Assembly: GCA_001687465.1 (NCBI GenBank)
Contig: LVLI01000007.1
Span: 1 to 64,000, forward strand
DNA length: 64,000 nt
DNA from: Halocafeteria seosinensis
Lineage: Eukaryota > Sar > Bigyra > Bicosoecida
Direction: 5' to 3'
This document shows, piece after piece, positions 13,001 through 21,396 of the stretch. Under the pieces are notes generated by a model, which worked only from the letters and a program-made list of their open reading frames with translations, ran no database searches and had not been told where the DNA came from. Position 1 is the first letter of the stretch. Each line of letters begins with the position of its first letter. Both the position numbers and the translations under genes were made by a program.

Positions 13001-13345
13001 AGTATCCCCTGTTTCTTTGAAAAATTGATGCAGAAGTGCTCGATGTTGCGGTCTGGAAGTCGCTCGCATTTTCGCCATGTGGATCGCTTGCTCCACGTCA
13101 GAGATTTGTTGGCGACATTCGGGGGTAGTTAAGATCTGCTTCTTCACGATCCCAGAATCCAGTATACCGCCTCGTTTGCGCACGGAGAGGCGATTTTTAC
13201 GCTTCGACACGGTCTGTGTGAACTCCTCCAAGGTATGCTGCAGACGATCCAAGTATTCCCTGTCCTCATCCTCCCCTTTCGAGTCACCCCTACCATGCGC
13301 CGCCGAAGGCGGCTTCTTTGTCCGCTTTGCACTGGCTTGAGACAT
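4100..13345 (-). CDS. CFAP54: Cilia- and flagella-associated protein 54 (CFAP54/FAP54)
   Basis: One uninterrupted frame encodes 3081 residues, close to the size of human and Chlamydomonas CFAP54 (about 3100 and 2900). At roughly residues 260-350 it has the family's helical-repeat block: LYWVHYNTCQ, a segment ending LWAYRS, then LPLCSMKYIAWR. This corresponds to the LCW..., LLWAS, VPLLTVRYLTWR segment of animal CFAP54. The remainder is predicted alpha-helical with low-complexity linkers; a Lys/Gly-rich patch (GGSKKGGKSKKGGK) lies mid-protein. The N-terminus is basic. Known role: CFAP54 is a central-pair C1d projection subunit acting with CFAP46, CFAP74 and CFAP221 in ciliary beating. Unlike most neighbours it has no intron over 9.2 kb. 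The start at 13345 is the first Met after the upstream untranslated region. The family assignment is strong; functional detail is by homology. Confidence 0.85.
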   Translation of the reverse strand: MSQASAKRTKKPPSAAHGRGDSKGEDEDREYLDRLQHTLEEFTQTVSKRKNRLSVRKRGGILDSGIVKKQILTTPECRQQISDVEQAIHMAKMRATSRPQHRALLHQFFKETGDTLVSLGEVKIALQMFYSELFLSEQALYQWDEAFVDPPTDPGASDALYHDYLVESALEVARKQKQLLEAHNMTDGSKQISEDRDHIHKVGFHLHALCMRTWIRCVFDTDSENHGILSLKCDASNAKSSFLRSASYLASILQVILLYPSSAREQLYWVHYNTCQMLFHISQNLYRVEAFDASLLFSLWAYRSVDGVLPLCSMKYIAWRVRVAKLAVHSALRIQQYETGTAIANNVGKAIQSVHNEFRMDPPVPRAALHNIRKNMAEVRVLQFLCISRKDPTLALKKFVRWNPDTPTQVTAVVSALCFTQEGEIQSTDGVEEKLLSFTVNSTLDFIRTGMTALKETYDRSAKQLTFGQFQGSRVATILPLDVHVQLATWLFENRQKYKPFASTMIVLAVSRLYHWRNEETAHALAELKSSTMSQSNKLSTNNSKELTSKTRDDLAEFGIEEIVQSWVRRMEMLLCAMVLEDSPHDKLPVALSSAFDPNAGSIFVSGSAEESSSADSTDESTESLKKALVALLSTSSYNERPKDESLHLPLLCSSKILACCKKDTAVDHALAEQCCWLLWCAVKRSISHDLLSSEKASWQHRLRHEAGLLSVVEIIHNSLWLLQAGDAFLVAEVGRLAVFLSSRAGDHSKAVQVARRTLDHFEQLRVGYISGIPSNVKVTHCQRQNRTNNAESSPTFGTEGVLEEYLCQQGLYSEHPFISATDGDEKEQCWTYFAMSGYRNQDLSVVNVDLVMTLFRSELALSASFNNVRQQFSNNQSYASPSSATIKQLKTECGSNKQWHAVLLLALLPYVRKNAERKEMLQDCWHYISNSVNEQTQLAQNANLHDTGLRPLLLRSTHDTIHVGISRSALQKHCGKYVALFGKRFGAGTSVASTSMEFPEAGFPMPVDDVKPVEAFASADSEHRHNSFVVFRASELERNDSYNFAVGLSSDRSAFSKKNSEIEMAESSPGYTSGNTICNLCISCYWYLEACRLGQAEDWTDAAISFIAPFLSLGRCKSEQVSLPSQLVRLDREAVTSTPHSLVSLVARCMMQLFEQNKLSPIYLVKSLIPAVDRRNTNIVAAASNLTQEDATALGRLVYSFLPEENAFEYCQLVTAQAMVVAGQLGFVAGDPTIVYSCCSAALELLQSLVANEGGSSDACIPLVMQLLIMAQSTQKFESRRCKSDRLLQDLEIFLLSLSRARGHKLIDTPEIKASICKVAFLPPIGHLFEDMKDAHLENLSGWSLRQGFSTYPTKAFNTNRQFSRSNIPKLRELFSVNRYHLTLLLESVPFNPSGEEESIVLQMLPYVEQVLLKLQRCGSLEYGDTERCYFKDLSNTVAILMGKSPEPASGGSKKGGKSKKGGKEQASEPADDSGPFEKCGLQLLEAFVHNPVSTVSFLDTMLLSVSRHSSIGYALLLLSCSFESIVETARKGQNVQSSLQILLSSFLASLSWFFSCYSKQCDSKIPGGQPLQFPSSFQSEEINTSLDNDDPSGALRIWLSDILCCFGAQLPAGNQEETESNNMRHSQYFEPLCGLIESLAEATECLSFVFEDVSRTKERFSTYDSHINIVHESCEKLQLSLPDMQCCPSFYQLAEEQQEARRGWSDVVALEEQASSEDSYVLSALATLSLHCGQLFLEESTPESESSNGNQSAGCEALSRCAVYAVLSHSWSTVAEAVKCAYCSLEQEGFKQPACIYRLCRSAARLCSSGLIYKSSSLQPEDAASAGEFGVRRAEYLVPGPGLSYKDIFASAVFMREACSFLPTNISVDLKESVCQEMVSTYVSIYKFVHNMTVGSVGRWYNSAAPIDDMAGYDSTLPTLRNDRAQKTSLIVHNGLASWPTPWRDETVIKRSYAHTKNLSSQNRSVYSRSSWREPIVFELSSVLYSFLEELHQEACRHQNSRQEVVGHLNGYVKWSEETISKLSVDEYDMTYELTEEERITLDNAKDAQTRFKEFIAFLEGLIGEHKNTIDKAEVIKDPRNRDQSQGLKMLNKAQESRGAFESPETPRVAADHAHAGVTVSHVHTLKKLKSSGNQPNFKVGSVEAVWETYFKAIDCLRYQQDTPLLVSALMESAEFALAKGSSSSIDSAVKFWRDALDACFTTTDVLQQKELFQCPLSSFFEACAFDGQGSLLQKLGPLGITWAATLCGLIGAFDKTISFGEAIKFCRRSASLFRSLLIEYAGSNIALSLFSVAQIHSIGKYRFADIFGSSRALLPPTLVIFVLQFICHNLISYNHQFHDEITAPALLYEWLAGSLTDDELVRCDAELIRIKVSFMHGHWNSALSWFGSLAARPMGKPEDQPDFQAKTREKRGDDGSVATTFDSVALFSDQMGSDVEAEQEITKLLVSANHPFKRDSVISRNPDLLLQAWNLRVTMALYLFLQSQRRGESAISCKEVLDSVAYIEQLMSCISEVEEDTNNEKFHTAILHSLRRYRSLMMSPDGLRSDVLLCMGESARCLEVTEKMLSPYKDMSERDGPLESCSDALVRKAHLSTGLALTQHGGISASSVWLQRTVSFCKDAGDSITAAYALFAQSYVQALKGDIISAEDNCTLALLFAKENELAPLIPMCSINLWHICLRKSLCGYDVDWTFVASKLEETLSFLLSRTGQSGHLHSLTGGADLNALDDIASTVPYVGFLAEVVLTIAEARMYSISLSQFSTDVACLASFAIELLEELSEPNLLLLQKAWLYKLYGVRQRVIAAKGDISEDLDQLVYFTVTQSLRARSPATASSVAVRRSIIAEICMLQRLCGKEYAFPSTAGMCTICLLDEAKRNRSASGESVGIEHIQHEKNSAILPSMLDDISVPPVCLHITSSWQNRRATCPWMPEFLRELPAEKISAIGSNMSQQATFNFLVLWCCSVSSLRYDAEYSTMVMIMYRRDSSEEFKVAQGNVSSEELDLLRRLFVRRYWQVKQAERLSSFTGYLVSTDIELLDQTLTQGGDSSGISEALRQVSDSVDPADITSDLFKLTSCNSAGAL

Positions 13346-13825
13346 GGTATAATGGACAGAAACATCCGTGAAATATTAAATTCCAAAAAACAGAACGTTA
13401 ACGACCTCGCAACTTGCCTTTGTGAAGTTACGCCACGAGTGAACGAAATGTTTGGCGACTTCGTTAAAAACGATGTTCAAATTTTTTTGCCAGATTTTGA
13501 GACAAAAATTCCAAAAACCGCAGCACCGTTGCAAACAATCCCATGTGCGTTTCAAGAATCCCAGAAATAGGATGCTTAATATTCAAGAATCCCATTTTTT
13601 GGGAACAAGGCTCGGTCAGTGTAGGTATCACATTGAACAAAATGTATTGCACTGTATAAAATACCGTATGCATGTCTATTGGAGCTACCCCGGCGACGAC
13701 TTCCAATCACAGATCTTACTTTTTGTCCCCCTAAAAATACAGATATGACCAATTTGTGTACACATAGTTAACACTCCACACTCGGTGCTACGGGGCTCCG
13801 AAGTTCGAACTGCTGACGTCAACTG
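13346..13825. other. Intergenic, upstream of CFAP54
   Basis: No gene seen. It contains two close copies of TTCAAGAATCCCA (near 13551 and 13583). It should hold the CFAP54 promoter, but I recognise no element. Confidence 0.4.
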
Positions 13826-15135
13826 TTACGGTTTGCTTAGCAGCTTAGTTTCCGCTGCTGGATCATCCAGCTCGGTATTCGCTTGTCTTGACTCCTCATT
13901 GCAAACAGCCTCAACATCAGGATATGGTTCATCGAGATACGTTTTCAACATAAAATCTTCCACATATTTGCTATCAAAGAAATAACACATGTCCTGCGGG
14001 ATAAGGACATTTCCAGAATTGACAAAATCCTGTAAGCTGTTGTCGCTCAGTCCATGGTGTTGGAGCACCTCAGCCAATTCTTCAACTCGGAGACAGTCCA
14101 TCTTGCTCACAGTACCGTTCCTTATAGATTGAGTACGGGCTGCCAAAACACGCAAAACGTCGTTATACAAGCGCACATTTTGTCGCCAAAGCTGTTTTTT
14201 GGATCACCGAGAACTCTTAGTGATTCAGCGTGGGCTTCGAATGCTTTCTGACGAAGAACTGATTTACGTAAATGTAGTAGCTTGTCTTTCGTGAAAGCAT
14301 TATGCGAATGCAAATGATCGCTGAGATCGCCGAGTTTGCCTCCGATTACATGCCGAATCCAGCAAGCCATTTCGCCAGTAATCCGTCGAGTTTTGAACAG
14401 ATATTCATCCAATTCGTCCCGTTCAAGGCTTTTAAAAATCACTTTTGCAGCTTTGACATTGTCTGAGATAGCGTTGATCTTTACAACCCCTGCCCCGGGG
14501 GAGGCGATGAGAAGCGTGTTCCACTGTCTCTTCTCCTTCCCCAAGGAGCCTAGTAGGACCCATAGGCGAACCTCGACAGCGGAAGCCAGGTTGATATCAT
14601 CGATGATAATGAACGGCCGGTGCGGACCATGTACCATTTCCAGGGCCGACTGTACATAGCCTACCATCCGGATGGAGAGCTCGTCCCCAGCCTCGACATA
14701 TTCTCTGAAACAGTCGAGAAACCGACCAAACAACTTCCTATCTTTATAAGAAAGATACAGAACCGGGCCATGGTCGAGCGAGATATTGTGAGCCAAGAGC
14801 TGTGCTTCCGTACTCTTACCAGTATCTTTTGGTCCATACCAAATTTGGAACGGATTAAATTCAAAGGAAGGGAACAAGCCCGAGTGATTGGAGTAATAGT
14901 GGTCTTTCAAGAACCGCTTTCTCTCGTTCATCAGGGAAACGATTTGAAGGGCAGGTTCTGTGTTCACATTGTCCATAATCACAGTGGGCAGGTGCTGCGC
15001 GTGGCGATCGTAGGACACGGCGAATACAAGGACCAAAAACCCAGTAGTGAAAATAGCCTTAGCATTACCGGTAATCTTCTTGTTAGCAACAGAGTCTCAG
15101 AAGTTTCCGAGGAACATCTGAGTGGACTGAGGCAT
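13826..15135 (-). pseudogene. P-loop NTPase (AAA/STAND-like) gene with stop and frameshift
   Basis: The minus strand reads from an ATG at 15135 through a hydrophobic N-terminal segment (TTGFLVLVFAVSY), a Walker A motif (YGPKDTGKST), a Walker B-like IIIDDINLA, and a charged helical C-terminus. Two lesions break it. The first is an in-frame TGA at 15099-15097. The second is a frame change at the six-T run 14195-14200 (A run on the sense strand), where one extra base would rejoin the frames through ...GDPKKQLW...RLYNDVLRVL. Without the first 12 codons, a TTG or internal Met start would be needed. A second, partial copy lies at 15.7-16.0 kb. I infer a decayed gene from a multicopy NTPase family. 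Sequencing error in the homopolymer, or an unrecognised intron around the TGA, is possible. The substrate or partner is unknown. Confidence 0.6.
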
Positions 15136-15469
15136 GGTGCCAGTTCAGAGGAGTTCCTCTGTGTGCACCTAGTACCAGTAGTTTCTGGTTTTCGGAGCGC
15201 TTTCTTTACTAGCGGACCAGCATAAGAGGAAAAGATTAGAGAACAACAGTGGAAAACTGCGCAAATGATGAGAGAGGAGAAACGAGATATTTTTTGGAAA
15301 GTGACGAAGTTTTTTGTGCTAGTGCGGAAAAATGTAAAGTTCAATTTACCAAAGTTATGTACCAACACGACCCGCACACTCACAATCTGGGTCACTCTTT
15401 TCTTTTTTACCAGGTCAGCTTACCTCTTCATAGGCAAACATTGTCAGCGGGATCAAGTTCCTTAAGAGA

Positions 15470-15721
15470 ATTGCCAGGAAAGCACCCGGCCACGCTGGCC
15501 AGCAAGGGAGTTGTGGAACTTTCGAAAGCTGTTGACGGCCAAATTGTCTGTCACGTTGATGCGGTCAACTCCCCGGCCGGTGGGCTATCTGTCACATACA
15601 GTATGTGTGTTTGTACGTGCAGATGTTGGAGCGGTTCCGGATAGGGTTCACCCTACACAAGGAGTCTGTAGACTACACGTATCGATATACACGTCTTCCG
15701 GTAGAAGCAATACTAATACAC
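15470..15721 (+). mobile_element. 5'-truncated LINE-like retrotransposon, copy A (3' end only)
   Basis: This segment aligns by eye with the last ~200 bases of the element at 28.2-29.5 kb. Both encode a NF(R/H)KL-TAKLSVTLM stretch and a GRVHP/DRVHP...GRSNTNT stretch in equivalent frames, and both end with the shared tail (C)GGTAGAAGCAATACTAATACAC. Only the 3' end is present, as expected of a LINE truncated during target-primed insertion. Confidence 0.6.
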
Positions 15722-16035
15722 AGCCAGGTTGATATCATCAATGATAACCAATGGAAGGTCCGGGCTACGCACTGTTTCCAGGGTGGACTGTACATAGCCT
15801 ACCATCCGGATGTAGAACACGTCCCCAGCTTCGACATATTCTCTTATCACACAGTCGAGAAACCGATCAAACAACTTCTTATCTTGATAAGAAAGATACA
15901 GAACCGGGCAATCGACGGACGAGATGTTTTGGGTCAAGAACTGTGCTTCCGTATTCTTACCACTGTTTAAGTTAAGTTAACAGTATCCTTTGGTCCATAC
16001 CAAATTTGGAATGGATAAAATTCAAAGACAGGGAA
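15722..16035 (-). pseudogene. Partial second copy of the P-loop NTPase gene
   Basis: The sequence matches 14590-14870 of the neighbouring NTPase gene, including the reverse-strand words for IIIDDINLA, MVGYVQS and PVLYLSY, but is diverged and interrupted. A short GTTTAAGTTAAGTTAAC-like insertion sits near 15965. The copy begins exactly where the LINE tail ends (after ACTAATACACA) and stops near 16035. It cannot encode the protein. Confidence 0.7.
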
Positions 16036-16511
16036 AGATGTACTGTACATGCTTTGGAAGTGAACAGCATACAGTAGTGCATGTTCTCTGCAAACAAGTT
16101 TCGTGTTTTCAACCGTTAGACGAGGTAACAACATATGTCGAGGCTTAACCTCATTATCTAGCGATAGGGAAGTAAATTAGGCTGTACTTTCTCGTACAAT
16201 TCCCGAGGAACCTTGACAATGGCTCAGGCCAACTTCACAAGCGACGAGTCGGTATGCGTCCATGAATTGAACATATTGCCTCAATAACTCAATTCGAAGC
16301 CTAAAAGGACTATGTTGTCGTCATACATCAGGCTGTCACCTTTCTGTGTCTTTGAACGTCACCGTAAATGGTTTCACATCAGTGTTACGTGTTAGCGAAG
16401 ACGCTGCTCGGGAGTGTTGCGTTTCTAGCGCAAGAAATCATTCAAACGCGGTGAAATCACAAAGCGTGAGTTGAACCAATCATAGTGTATTCTGTTACTC
16501 TTTACCGATTG
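16036..16511. other. Intergenic, 3' of NDUFV1
   Basis: I see no coding frame with family support, no tRNA-like fold and no obvious repeat. Confidence 0.4.
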
Positions 16512-18351
16512 CTATCCATGCAGCTGCCGCATTGACTCTACCCACTCCTTGTTCGTGAATTTCTCGCCCGTCCACGACGTTTGGTAGTATTTATCGACGG
16601 AATAACTATCCGGATTCATGATTCGATCTTCCATGACATCCTGAAAATTCTTAATAAGGCCTTGTACAGGCCATGCAGCCGCATCTCCCAGCGCACAAAT
16701 TGTGTGGCCTTCAATAGAACGCGATATTTCCTCCAGCATGCCAATTTCATCCTTCTTCGCATTACCGTGTTCGATCCGTTCCAGGATATCTTCCATCCAG
16801 TGTGTACCTGTAGCCAAACTCAATTAACAATACAGCGTCTATAGTCGAAACCTGGCAAGGCAATCGACTTACCCTCTCGGCATGGAGTACACTGACCACA
16901 TGATTCATGGGCGTAGAAGTGACTCAAACGACGAATGCACGCAATTGGATCCGCGCTCTTGTCTATCACTGTTACCGCTGCGGTCCCTAACCCTGACTGA
17001 GCATCCTTCAGTGAGTCAAAATCCATAAGCACTTCTTCACATTGCTCCTTCCTCAGTAGCGGCACTGACGCACCACCAGGTATAACAGCCTGCAAGTTCT
17101 CCCATCCTCCACGAACCCCACCGGCATGCTTTTCTATCAATTCTCTAAGCGAAATACTCATTTCTTCCTCCACAGTAATAGGATTGTTGACATGCCCAGA
17201 TATCATAAATAGTTTTGTTCCATGGTTGTTCGCTCTGCCCAATGAGGCAAACCAGTCTGGGCCACGGCGCATAATTGTCGGTGCAACAGCCACGGTTTCT
17301 ACGTTGGTAACTGTACAAGGGCAACCAAACGCTCCCGACTGTGCCGGAAATGGCGGTTTCATTCGTGGCCGCCCTGATCGACCTTCTAAGGACTCTAATA
17401 AACCAGTTTCTTCTCCACAGATGTAGGCACCGGCTCCACGGTGAAGATACACATCAAAATCGTAGCCGCTTCCACAAGCATCCTTGCCTAAGAACCCAGC
17501 TTCGTATGCCTCATGAATCGCTTCATCTAAAATCATCGCTTCATTAAAAAATTCACCACGAATGTAGATGTAAGCTGCACGTGCTCTCATTGCATATCCC
17601 GCAACTAAACATCCTTCAACGAGTTTGTGCGGGTCCTTTCTCATGATCTCTCTATCTTTGCACGTCCCTGGCTCCGATTCATCAGCGTTGACAATGAGAA
17701 ATGACGGTCTGCCATCGGATTTCTTGGGCATGAAGGACCATTTCAGACCTGATGGAAAGCCTGCTCCTCCACGTCCACGTAAGCCTGATGTTTTCACGTC
17801 TTCCACAATTTTGTCTGGGCCCATCCACAGGATGTCTTTGGTCTTGTACCAGTCTCCCTGTACAGAAATTCATCAATTTTCGTGGTTATGGCCCATGCAC
17901 TCAGCAAAATAAAGACCATCATGCAGCCACGTACGCGCTTCATGGCGTCTTTAATGCGCCAATCCTGCTCTCCGTACAAGTTTGTAAAGATTCTATCCTC
18001 ATCCGCCAGTCCTCCATAGTGTCTCTCTTCGGTCGCTTCCTGCATTTATCGCGATATACCGCCATAAAGGGGTGAATTAGACGTGTAAACTGCTTGAAAA
18101 AGGCCAGGGATACGGGCTTCCCTATGGATCCCCCTTGGAAAAAACTACAAAAAATCTGCCCCACTTAGCCACGCACCCGCCCCCTTTGCTTGCTGCAGGC
18201 GATTACGTCAGTCATTGCAACCACTTGCGAGAGCTTGCGTACGTACCTGAAAAGGAGCATGGGAAACGTGAAAGGCTCTCACGGAAGGTGTATAGAGCGC
18301 AATCGACCTCCGAGCCACCTGAGGCTTGAGCAATCTTCGGCTCGTCAGCAT
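16512..18351 (-). CDS. NDUFV1: NADH:ubiquinone oxidoreductase 51 kDa flavoprotein 1, mitochondrial
   Basis: Four exons: 18351..18247, 18039..17935, 17857..16873, 16807..16512. The introns are 207, 77 and 65 bp, with GTACGT, GTACGT and GTAAGT donors, and all phases fit. The product is 496 aa. Exon 1 encodes a 35-residue Arg/Ser-rich, acid-free presequence ([16 protein letters not shown]) typical of mitochondrial import. The mature part carries [21 protein letters not shown], the nucleotide-binding [16 protein letters not shown], the FMN-site [10 protein letters not shown], and the [4Fe-4S] N3 ligands in [11 protein letters not shown] with the fourth Cys in HTICALGD. It accepts electrons from NADH in the peripheral arm of complex I. 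It is head-to-head with importin alpha across 267 bp. The exon 1 to exon 2 join is inferred from phase and the family N-terminus. Confidence 0.93.
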
Positions 18352-18618
18352 CGTTATCGTATTCCCCACTCTAAAATACACTCCACAACCTTCATACAAA
18401 CTACGATGTTATACGTAACAATCTGCTATAGCGATTCGCAACTGAACTTCATTGATTGTAAATGACCCCAACGGTAAGTAGACGGAAAGATTGTTCGAAC
18501 TCCCATGTCCAAAATTCCAGAGCCTTTCGGAAGCGTATATTGGCTCAATGTGCGCGTTTTGCATGTTTATTATTTCATAGACCAACTATATATTTATTTT
18601 CCAAACATAATTGGGAGA
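18352..18618. promoter_or_regulatory. Probable bidirectional promoter (NDUFV1 / importin alpha)
   Basis: 267 bp separate the two divergent start codons, so both promoters and 5' leaders must lie here. It is AT-rich near 18550-18610 (TATATATTTATTTTCC). No specific factor site is claimed. Confidence 0.4.
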
Positions 18619-20485
18619 ATGGAGGAGACGGGAAATCCCCATTCTGGGACCAAACGAAGCGTAAAACAGGACGATACGGCCTTCTTTGGCACCCATCAAC
18701 AGAGACAGCAGGTACCTTAATGGAGTCTTTTTCATGCTATATTATGCCCCCCATATTAGCTCCAAACCACGTTGTGGTGGTCTGCAGAAACGAAGGGAGA
18801 AACAGGATGCACTCAGAAAGAGCAACCGGGACAAAGTCATCCAAGCGAAACGCAGGAAACTGGGGATACCAAATAAGGACCATACGAACAATGATCAAGC
18901 CTTATCCATATCAGAAGCACAGTTGGGAGCGTCTCTGCAAGCTCTACAGAAACCTCAGGAGCTCAAATTTTCCGATGCGGTACACCATTTGAAATTAGTG
19001 CGCCAGGCGCTGTCACAGGAACATACGGAAGCACCGATTGAAGTCTGCCTGAACAATGGAGTGGTTGCAGCATTAGAATGGGCATTGCAACCAGTAGCCT
19101 CCGGAGGCATCGCTTCTGCACCAGAAGGAGTGAGTGAGTTGAGGTTTGAAGCTTCATGGATCGTAGCTAACCTGGCAACGGGGAATTCCGAGCAAACCAA
19201 AAAGCTGGAGACGGTACTACCGCTGCAGCTACACCTACTGGATTCGGATGATGTTCAACTTGCCGAACAAATTACGTGGACTCTAGGTAATATTTCGGGT
19301 GATGTGCAAGCATGGCGAAATTGGCTCATCAGTAACGGATGCTTACATGCATTGCAAAGACAACTCCGAACAAGGCAGCATAAAGAACTGATTCGAGTAA
19401 CGTGTTGGACCTTGAGTAATTTGCTACGTGGCGATACGTCAGCGAAACCGTTTCTGAGTGTGCAAATACCGCAACTCGTTATCGAAATTATGTCCGAGTG
19501 CTTAGATAATACCATCAAAATGGGTCCAGATAACAGTCAGGAGAAACTTAAGACGCTAGAAACATTGACAGAGTGCTCTTGGGTAATAGCGTATCTCGCG
19601 GCGAGAGAAGAAGAAGTTGTGGAAGTGTTAGTCCAGAACAAAGTTGTTCCGCTACTAGTTCGGTGCTTGAGTAAAGGCCATCCACCGCTGATATTGCCCA
19701 CACTTCGATCGTTAGGTAATATTAGTGGATGTTCCGACCACCGCTTCACGTCGGAAATTCTCTCTCAACCCTCCTTTCTTTCGATTCTTCACACGATAGT
19801 GTCTTCGCCGTTTGTTTCAAGCTCGGCCGATGAAATGGCAGGCTTGCCTGCTTCCGTTGCCGCTCAGACTCCCAATAAGCAGGTTCGCGTGAAAGAAGCA
19901 CTTTGGGTCTGCGCGAACATTGCGGCAGGAACGTTTGAACATCTCCACGCGTTGATTCGAGAATCGTTTATCCCGACAATTGTGCAACACCTGGAGTCTG
20001 GTTGGCGAGTTCGCACTCAGGCTGGCCTTGTTCTATTTAATGTGGCTCTGGGGATGCTTCAATACTCTGAAAACGGAGGGGATCCTACCTTCGTTCGAAA
20101 CACGGTGGATGAGTTACTCCGGTATGAAAGTGTTCTCCCCACATTTATTAGCTTTATGAAAGCACCTGACATGGAGCTTGTGAAAATGTCCCTTGTCTTC
20201 ACTGAGATGGTCTTAAAGTTTGGCAGTCGAGGAACGACCCTCTTTGAGGACAGCGATGGGATTGCCGCTCTCGAACACGTGGTTCACCATGGACCAGGGG
20301 ATGAAGATTCACAACAGGTATTCGATAGTTCGTTTATCCAATCAATCAGGTCGAAAGCATCCTCTCTTCTTGATGAGTATTACGGGGAAGACGCTGATGA
20401 CCAGGAGCCAGCGTTTGAAGCCCCAGCCATATCCCAGCCGCGTAATGTCAGTTTCCTTCCTGCGTGGATGGAAAATCAGCAGTGA
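18619..20485 (+). CDS. Importin alpha-like armadillo-repeat protein
   Basis: Two exons, 18619..18711 and 18788..20485, are joined across a 76-bp intron (GTACCT ... CTGCAG). The product is 596 aa. The splice creates a basic importin-beta-binding region: QQKRREKQDALRKSNR followed by DKVIQAKRRKL. Armadillo repeats follow, with the family words EASWIVANLATG, ITWTLGNISGD, TCWTLSNLLRG, CSWVIAYLAA, TLRSLGNISG and EALWVCANIAAG. The Trp/Asn positions form the groove that holds nuclear localisation signals. Known role: it links cargo to importin beta for nuclear import. The linkers are longer than in yeast or human importin alpha and the IBB is short, so it may be a divergent paralogue. The N-terminal 31 residues from exon 1 are inferred from phase and the IBB context. 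Confidence 0.82.
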
Positions 20486-21396
20486 ACTCAGTGTCAGGCA
20501 GTAGTATGACCCTTGGGAGTACGCTAGGTGAGGAGCCGAACTTGAGGGCTTGTTATTTCCTTGGGTGGATGTAACAACCTAAGCGAGGACTCATGAATGG
20601 GGAACACAGAGGTTTGGGTTTGTCCGTAGATCCCGCCATGCAATTAGCATTTGAAGTATGATCATATCTTCAGTTGCTGATTGCTGATTGTGCAACGGGA
20701 CTACCAGTGTTCTTCCGATTTCCTCCCATTAGTGCAGCGCAACTTGGGTTCATGCACTCACTACACTACATCTAGAGTAGTATGTACGTCCATCGTGTTT
20801 CTTGTGCATTCTAAACATTTGTCGAAGAGTAGATGGGGAGTCACAGGTGAGTCATACTCTATCCCGCAACGCATCCGGTGTGGGATTACGGACAACAGTT
20901 CATACCACAGTGCGTACAGTAGTTTCCTTATCCCAAAGAATCCACACAGTTTCAAAACCTTTGTTTTTCTCTCTTCTCATCCCTTCCGATCTGAGCCATA
21001 CTGCATCTCCCATATTACGACTGAAGGGCGACGACGTCACTCTGTTTGTCTGTTCTTTGTTTTTTTCTTTGGCCTGGGGAATCGAAAGGGGCCGGGATCC
21101 CGCCGCCACAAGAATCGAAGTTGAACGGACAAAAAACCAACCAAACGCCAGCGGAATATTCCATCCCCCGTATATTTTTGGTGTTGCTGACCACAGAAAA
21201 AAAGAAGAGGTAAATAAGAGTACATGCCAGTTGTGGAGGCAATGAAAAATTCTTGGAAACAGTGCTGTACCGGTATTGGCAAACTTCTCTTCCCCCCCTC
21301 CTATATTCCCCACCCGGCCCGGGTCGGTTCGGTCTTCAACGTGGGATATTCCATTCCCCTCGATAGGATTGTTTACACCCAGATCATTCACGTACG
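20486..21396. other. Intergenic, 911 bp
   Basis: No gene supported. The right half is pyrimidine-rich and would serve as promoter and 5' leader of the following phosphatase gene. Confidence 0.4.

Noticed and set aside
17940-18164. Alternative N-terminus for NDUFV1 in an overlapping frame.
   Set aside because: It is out of frame with [11 protein letters not shown]. Exon 1 at 18351-18247 gives a proper presequence with matching phase.
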